Source of the DNA: Loktanella atrilutea
GTDB lineage: Bacteria > Pseudomonadota > Alphaproteobacteria > Rhodobacterales > Rhodobacteraceae
Length of the DNA: 38,213 nt
NCBI RefSeq assembly: GCF_900128995.1
Contig: NZ_FQUE01000017.1
Span: 1-38,213, forward strand
Reading direction: 5' to 3'
The notes beneath the pieces were generated by a model. That model saw nothing but the letters and a program-made list of their open reading frames with translations. It searched no databases and was not told where the DNA came from. Positions 33,486-38,213 of this stretch are shown here, one piece after another. The position numbers and the translations under genes were made by a program. The stretch's first letter is position 1. Each line of letters starts with the position of its first letter.

Positions 33486-35981
33486 TCAGGGATTCTGCGG
33501 GGCAGCGTTGGCTAAGCCGGCAAGCGTATCCCTGGCCGTCTGGAACTGGGGCAGGGTGCGACCTGCCGACAGCTCGACGGCGCGGGTTAGCACAGTCCGG
33601 GCCTGTTTGGTCTGGCCCTTGGCGGCATAGGCCAAGCCCAGATGCACCTGCACCAGCGCATCGTCTGGCAGACCATTGGCTGCAAGTTCCAAATAGGGCA
33701 GGGCATCGTCGACGTTGCCGCGCTTGAAGGTGATCCAACCATAGGTATCCGCAAAGGCAGGCTCGGTCGTGTCCCGCAGGCGCCGGGAGATGGTGGCGGC
33801 CCGCGTCAGGCTCTCGTCGTCGTCGCGGTAGCTGGCGATCATGCTAGCTAGGTTGTTGGCGATGATGATGTTATCGCTGTTCCGGGCGTAAAGATCTTCG
33901 TAAACGGCGATGGCTTCGTCGATCCTGTCGGCCTTCTCCAGAATCCCCGCCTTGATCAGCAGCAGCGTGGACGGGTTGTCGACAACGGGCAGGGCCGCCT
34001 CGATGACCTGTGCCGCGTCTTCTATCTGGCCGTCAGCCATCATGAGCCCGACAAGGAACTGCGCCGGCAGCTCGCTTTGCGGGAAGCGGGCGACCAAGGC
34101 GCGATACTTCTTTTCGGCCGCAGCGATGTCGCCTTCGAGCGAAGACAGGCTGGCGTCGATCATGGCCAAATTGGCATCGTCGGGAGAGGCTGCCAACAGA
34201 CCGTCGAGGTAGTTGCGCGCCTCGGCGATCTTGCCGGCGCGAATCTGGGTCTGCAGGATTAGAACGACGGCGCGGACACTGGCTGAGTCGGATGAGACGG
34301 TGTCTGGAGTGACCTGCGTTTCGAGAATTGCAAGACTGTCGGCTGTGCGATTCTGCCCCTGCAAGATGGCCGCCTGCAGCAGTGGCGCCGCGGTCTGCGC
34401 AGCGGGACTGTCAATCTGGCGCAGATCGTCGATGGTGCGCTGTGCCAAGGCAAAATCACGGTTCTTTATGTAGAGATCGGCAAGGCTGGTCAGTACATCG
34501 ATGTTGTCGGGCGCCTGCCGCCGGGCGTCCTCGAGCACGCTGATCGCTGCCGTTACCTGATCGCGGCTGACCAGAAAGTCGGCGTAAAACAGAGATTCGG
34601 CCGGGGCCGCATTAGACACCTGTACCGCCGCTGCAAGACGTTCCCCCGCAAGGGCCATGTCACCGTCGCGCTGGTGGGCCTGCGCCATCAATGTCAGGGT
34701 CTGTGAGTCCTGTGGGTTCTGATCCAGCGCCCGACGCAGGGCGACGATAGCATCACCAGTCTTGTCGTCAGAAATCATCCAGCCCGCCTGCAGCTTCAGC
34801 GCCTCGACGTTGCTGGAATCCGCCGCTAGGATCGTGGTCACGAGGGTGTCCGCATCGTCACGGTTTCCGGTCTGGTCCAGCATTTTTGCCAGCTCGACCT
34901 GTAGCTGCCGCATCTTCTCGCTCTCCGGAGCACCATCCAGGGCTTCACGCATCTGCGCGATTCCAGACTCAGTCGCACCCGTCTTGAAGTCTAGCGCGGC
35001 TAGGGCTCCGGCATATAGACGACCGGCTTCCGTTCCCATATTCGCGTCGCGCAGGGCAGTCAGTTCCACGCGGGCCGCATCCGGACCTTGCGTGGCGCGC
35101 AGGAATTCCACGACTGTCAGATGGCCATCAGTTTCCCTGCTGTCTATAGGGCCTGCTAGATTGCGCAAATATGCGATAGCACCGTCATTATCGTTCTGGC
35201 TGACATACCAACGAACTAGATTCTGACGTACGTCTACATTGTCGGGAAACAGCGTTGACATCTGTTTCAGCTGCTCACCAACCGCGGCCATGTCGGTGCC
35301 TTGACTTAGCAACTGCAGCTTAATCATCTGCAGATTCAGGCTCAACGGGTCAGAGGCTAAGGCCGCGTTCACTGCGGCGATTGCCTCCTCGGTACGGTCG
35401 CCATTAATCAAGTTGTCCAAGTCGACCCGGATCAGGCTCGCGTTACCTTGAGTCACGCCAGCTGCCCGCTGGGTGGCCAGCAGTGTACGCGCATTCTCCG
35501 CAACCGCGTTGGCAGTAACCGCGTCGCCATCCACCATGGCCTTGCGATAGGCCAGCACGATAGCAATCGCTTGAGACCTGGGATCATCCGGGCCTAGGTC
35601 GATAGCTGCCTGCCCATGACGTTCCGCCTCAGCCCAGTCACCCCGATCAATCGCGATTTCTGCTAGTTGCTGACGTACCACCAGCGTGTCGGGATATTGC
35701 TCGATGAGGCGCAAGAATTGACTGTAAGCTTGCCGCACATCCCCTTGCTTGAGCAACAGATTTGCATAAGTCTGACGCGCCTCGAAATGAAAACCATCAA
35801 GATTGAAGACGTTGCGAAATTCAATCATGGCGCGTGACTCATCGCCAGCCGCCAGCAGTGCCAGACCGGACTTATAGTAGTCTTCCGCCCTTTCTTCGCT
35901 AGTTTTGCAGCCTGTCAGCATTAGCGTGGCAGACAGGATCATGACAGCCATGGCTGGTCGGGTCGAAAAGGTTATGGTCAA
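33486..35981 (-). CDS. prsT: TPR-repeat lipoprotein, PrsT-like (exosortase/EPS system)
   Basis: This 831-residue protein has a lipoprotein signal peptide: 'ILSATLMLTGC', with Cys25 as lipidation site. A continuous array of more than fifteen TPR-like helix pairs runs to the C-terminus (for example 'YYKSGLALLAAGDESRAMIE', 'AYSQFLRLIEQYPDTLVVRQ', 'EAIAVYEDLYARNSDNIIIA', 'GLPDDALVQVHLGLAYAAKG'). Length and architecture match PrsT, the TPR lipoprotein of PEP-CTERM/exosortase EPS loci, a likely scaffold between inner- and outer-membrane export parts. The start is TTG at 35981; an in-frame ATG ten codons later would leave a short signal peptide. The 3' half is more GC-rich than the 5' half. It lies 157 bp upstream of the Wza-type gene. 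Confidence 0.85.
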   Translation of the reverse strand: MTITFSTRPAMAVMILSATLMLTGCKTSEERAEDYYKSGLALLAAGDESRAMIEFRNVFNLDGFHFEARQTYANLLLKQGDVRQAYSQFLRLIEQYPDTLVVRQQLAEIAIDRGDWAEAERHGQAAIDLGPDDPRSQAIAIVLAYRKAMVDGDAVTANAVAENARTLLATQRAAGVTQGNASLIRVDLDNLINGDRTEEAIAAVNAALASDPLSLNLQMIKLQLLSQGTDMAAVGEQLKQMSTLFPDNVDVRQNLVRWYVSQNDNDGAIAYLRNLAGPIDSRETDGHLTVVEFLRATQGPDAARVELTALRDANMGTEAGRLYAGALAALDFKTGATESGIAQMREALDGAPESEKMRQLQVELAKMLDQTGNRDDADTLVTTILAADSSNVEALKLQAGWMISDDKTGDAIVALRRALDQNPQDSQTLTLMAQAHQRDGDMALAGERLAAAVQVSNAAPAESLFYADFLVSRDQVTAAISVLEDARRQAPDNIDVLTSLADLYIKNRDFALAQRTIDDLRQIDSPAAQTAAPLLQAAILQGQNRTADSLAILETQVTPDTVSSDSASVRAVVLILQTQIRAGKIAEARNYLDGLLAASPDDANLAMIDASLSSLEGDIAAAEKKYRALVARFPQSELPAQFLVGLMMADGQIEDAAQVIEAALPVVDNPSTLLLIKAGILEKADRIDEAIAVYEDLYARNSDNIIIANNLASMIASYRDDDESLTRAATISRRLRDTTEPAFADTYGWITFKRGNVDDALPYLELAANGLPDDALVQVHLGLAYAAKGQTKQARTVLTRAVELSAGRTLPQFQTARDTLAGLANAAPQNP

Positions 35982-36079
35982 TGCATTGCCTGATTTGAAA
36001 AGGATGCTGATTCAGCTTACGGCCATCTTACAACTCGAGGGCTGAAAATGCATTAAATATTCCGGTGAGTGGCGTGAAC

Positions 36080-36377
36080 TCAGTATCTCGTTCCACGAAA
36101 CATAATAATGAACGTGGCAATCAGGATGCGCAAGTCTGTCACGATGGACACGTTCCGAACCTAATCTGTGTCGAGAAACCACACTGGCCAAGAAGCTAGA
36201 GGCCCCTGCCACAAAATTAGTCTGGCTGAGCATCATCAAACGGGGGCCGATCGGACTCATGTCTCCCGGCAGCATGTTCTTCCACAACTGAAGTAGCTTA
36301 TTCAGCGACAGCCGCAGCAGAAAGCGAACGAAAGTCGTAATTCGCGGATTAGCTTTCAGCTTCTGTGTGGTGGTCCA
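36080..36377 (-). pseudogene. ExoY/WcaJ-type priming sugar-phosphate transferase, 3' relic
   Basis: From 36377 leftwards the minus strand reads 'WTTTQKLKANPRITTFVRFL', 'LRLSLNKLLQLWKNMLPGDM' and 'SPIGPRLMMLSQ'. This is the bacterial sugar transferase core (family: K-L-x-x-D-P-R-I-T-x-F-G-x-F-L-R, L-P-Q-L-W-N-V-L-x-G-D-M-S-x-V-G-P-R-P). Further down, in another frame, 'WPVWFLDTD' is followed by a stop and then 'VRNVSIVTDLRILIATFIIM' to 'FRGTRY' and TGA at 36080-36082, the family's C-terminal end. So the gene has at least one frameshift, one nonsense codon and several lost consensus residues, and its 5' half was removed at the IS3-type element boundary. Such enzymes load the first sugar phosphate onto undecaprenyl phosphate. 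Confidence 0.82.
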
Positions 36378-36706
36378 TGAATAGCCCCGTTTATCGTGGA
36401 CGCCTTCTTAGCTAAATCTTAAGCAAGGAGGCCATGATGAGCAGCAACACTTACAGTGACAAATTCAAGCGGGACGCGGTCGCGCAGATCATCGAACGGG
36501 GTTACCCGGTCAGGGAGGTTTCCGATCGCCTCGGCGTCAACGCGTATTCGCTCTACGTGTGGAAGAAGAAGTTCGCAAACGTCGTCTCGGGCGATGCATC
36601 GAGTGATGCAGAGATCCGGCGTCTGAAGCGGGAACTGGCACGGGTGACGGAGGAGCGCGACATCTTAAAAAACCGTCCTGGGTCGCAGCCCGCCTGTGCG
36701 GGGTAG
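36378..36706 (+). mobile_element. IS3-family element remnant: left end and truncated OrfA
   Basis: The sequence from TGAATAGCCCCG at 36378 resembles the terminal repeat of IS3-type elements. It is followed by AAGGAGGCC and an ATG at 36434. The 90-codon frame (36434-36706) encodes OrfA: a helix-turn-helix ('FKRDAVAQIIERGYPVREVS', 'LGVNAYSLYVWKKKF') and the leucine-zipper region ('EIRRLKRELARVTEERDILK'). Family homology stops at about 36672; the last ten residues are foreign. OrfB with the DDE domain is missing. This element cut the 5' half from the ExoY-type gene. Confidence 0.85.
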
Positions 36707-36890
36707 TAACAGCCTGTGCTATGCTGCGTCCGAATGGCAGTTGCCGATGGCTTATTGGAGGGTCAGACCCCGTTAAAAAACGTGGCACATGGACTGATGC
36801 GCACTTGAGAGTGGTGACACCGTATCGACGGCGATCCCAATTAGGATGATGACGGACTTGCACGACCCACGCCCCAACGGAGGATAGATC

Positions 36891-37372
36891 ATGGCAAAGG
36901 AGTCTACCGGTGGCCACCCGGACCTAAAGATGGTCAATCCCAGCGCGGCCGCGATCGATATCGGATCGAAGATGCACATGGCGGCGGTGAACCCTGACAG
37001 CACGGCTATGCCCGTGCGCGCGTTCGGCACCTTCACGCATGACCTGAACGATCTGGCCGTCTGGTTCCGATCCTGCGGCGTGACCAGCGTGGCGATGGCA
37101 TCCACCGGGGTCTACTGGATCCCGGCCTTCGAGATTCTCGAGCAGCACGGGTTCAACGTGATCCCGGTGAACGCGCGCTACGCCAAAAATGTGCCAGGCC
37201 GGAAGACCGACGTCAGCGACGCCGGATGGCTGCGACAGCTTCATTCCTATGGCCTATTGCGCGGCAGTTTCCGTCCCGAGGCCGAGATCGCCACCCTGCA
37301 GGCCTACATGCGGCAGCGCGAAAGACTGGTCGAATACGCCGCAGCCCATATTCAGCACATGCAGAAGGTCCT
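36891..37372 (+). pseudogene. IS110-family transposase, N-terminal fragment cut by IS21-type element
   Basis: From the ATG at 36891 the product contains 'AAAIDIGSKMHMAAVNP', 'VTSVAMASTGVYWIPAFEIL', 'VIPVNARYAKNVPGRKTDVS' and 'GLLRGSFRPEAEIATLQAYM', the DEDD domain of an IS110 transposase. It is a different lineage from the two at 5600-7005. In 'KTDVSDAGW' the last residue replaces the usual Q or R. Homology ends after 'AHIQHMQKVL' at about 37372, exactly where the IS21-type left end begins; the frame then runs into a stop at 37412. The 184 bp before it (36707-36890) hold no recognisable gene. Confidence 0.85.
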
Positions 37373-37432
37373 TGTTGATTTCCACCCAGAAGTGACCCGG
37401 GTAGCGGCGTAATTTCCATTGAGAATTGACCC
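37373..37432 (+). repeat. IS21-family left end with two subterminal repeats
   Basis: The element begins at TGTTGATTTCC. Two 21-base copies start at 37378 and 37412, both of the form ATTTCCA......GA.C-type ending TGACCC, with 17 of 21 bases identical. Multiple such transposase-binding repeats are characteristic of IS21 ends. The right end lies outside the window. Confidence 0.8.
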
Positions 37433-37485
37433 ATGTGACCCTTCCCCCAGCGGCATGCGTAGCGGGGGACATTGGAGTAATACAC

Positions 37486-38213
37486 ATGGGACTTTTGAAC
37501 ATCATCCGACGTATGGCTTTGCGCGAGAAGTTGCCCCTGCGCGAGATCGCGCGTCGCACGGGCATGTCGCGCAACACGATCAAGAAGTATCTGAACGCAG
37601 GCACGATCGAGCCGCAGTTCGCTACGCCGGAACGGCATAGCAAGCTCGATCCCTTCGCTGAGAAGTTGGCTGGCTGGCTGAAGACGGAGGCCGTCAAGTC
37701 GCGCAAACAGCGGCGGACGCTGAAGCAGATGCATGCGGATCTGGTGGTTCTCGGATTTGACGGGTCCTACAATCGCGTTGCGGCTTTTGCCCGTGACTGG
37801 CGGGTTGCGGCTTTTGCCCGTGACTGGCGGGCCGATCGGCAGCGGGATCAGCGAACGACAGGGCGCGGCACCTTCGTGCCCCTGTCGTTTCGTCCGGGCG
37901 AGGCATTCCAGTTCGACTGGAGCGAGGATTGCGGTCTTGGGTGGCGAGCGGACGAAGCTGCAAGTTGCCCACATCAAGCTGTCGCACAGCCGGGCCTTTC
38001 TGGTCAGGGCCTATCTGCTGCAAACGCACGAGATGCTGTTCGATGCCCACTGGCATGGGTTCCGGGTCTTGGGCGGCGTCCCGGAGCGTGGCATCTACGA
38101 TAACATGCGCACCGCGGTTGACCGCGTCGGCCGCGGGAAGGACCGGCAGGTCAACATGCGCTTCCTTGCGATGGCAAACCACTACGTGTTCGATCCGGCG
38201 TTCTGCAATCCTG
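37486..38213 (+). pseudogene. istA: IS21-family transposase IstA, frameshifted and cut by window edge
   Basis: From the ATG at 37486: an N-terminal helix-turn-helix, 'LLNIIRRMALREKLPLREIA' and 'RRTGMSRNTIKKYL', then the start of the DDE domain with the first catalytic Asp in 'AFQFDWSED'. About 37930-37935 a two-base deletion shifts the frame ('GATTGCGGTC' where the family frame needs 'GATTGGGCGGTC'). The rest continues in another frame ('VAHIKLSHSRAFLVRAYLLQ', 'DAHWHGFRVLGGVPERGIYD', 'FLAMANHYVFDPAFCNP') to the window end. A 27-bp tandem duplication adds nine residues upstream. IstB would follow beyond the edge. Confidence 0.85.
37777..37830 (+). repeat. perfect 27-bp tandem duplication inside istA
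   Basis: Positions 37777-37803 are repeated exactly at 37804-37830, duplicating the nine residues VAAFARDWR in frame. It looks like a recent slippage event in an already degenerate transposase gene. Confidence 0.9.

Overview
The window looks like part of an alphaproteobacterial, Rhodobacteraceae-type extrachromosomal replicon (plasmid or chromid). The coding DNA is GC-rich. It carries a large surface-polysaccharide locus, a ParA plus small-DNA-binder partition cassette with an iteron-like repeat array, and many insertion-sequence relics of the IS66, IS110, IS5, IS3 and IS21 families. No replication initiator, rRNA, tRNA or CRISPR array is visible. The organism call is inferred from protein style; no database search was possible.

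Layout. (1) 1-4.2 kb: the N-terminal part of rfbC (dTDP-rhamnose synthesis), a GT2 glycosyltransferase, an acetyltransferase-sulfotransferase fusion and a second GT2. (2) 4.2-7.0 kb: graveyard with a beta-helix protein relic, a ~315-bp repeat (copy A), an IS66 transposase tail and two IS110-family relics. (3) 7.3-19.7 kb: the polysaccharide core. It holds a Wzx-type flippase, an SGNH hydrolase, three glycan-modifying or processing genes, a GT2 and a Wzy-type polymerase, all on the minus strand and many joined by ATGA overlaps. An EEP-family membrane protein follows on the plus strand, ending in a clear terminator. Then come an acetyltransferase, a rhamnosyltransferase-like GT2, an aldo/keto reductase and a GMC oxidoreductase on the minus strand. 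(4) 19.8-22.8 kb: a 975-residue beta-helix/PKD/2xLamG protein with an AT-rich 5' half. (5) 22.8-25.9 kb: repeat copy B with a second IS66 tail, an acyltransferase-3 membrane protein and a broken IS5-type transposase. (6) 26.0-28.6 kb: an exosortase-EpsI fusion resembling XrtD, a rhomboid protease and two tiny coupled membrane-peptide ORFs. (7) 28.6-30.0 kb: five 18-bp palindromic iterons, parA and a small ParB-like gene. (8) 30.1-36.0 kb: a GT4 glycosyltransferase, an outer-membrane beta-barrel, a Wza-type export protein and a large TPR lipoprotein resembling PrsT. (9) 36.1-38.2 kb: a decayed ExoY-type priming sugar transferase truncated by an IS3-type element, then an IS110 fragment cut by an IS21-type element that runs off the window.

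Together the intact genes could build (GTs, rfb), decorate (acetyl-, sulfo-, acyltransferases, oxidoreductases), flip and polymerise (Wzx/Wzy), export (Wza, beta-barrel) and trim (beta-helix proteins, SGNH hydrolase) an exopolysaccharide. They are coupled to an exosortase/TPR system of the type that usually anchors CTERM-tagged proteins during EPS export. The lipid-linked priming enzyme visible here is dead, so a replacement must lie elsewhere if the pathway works.
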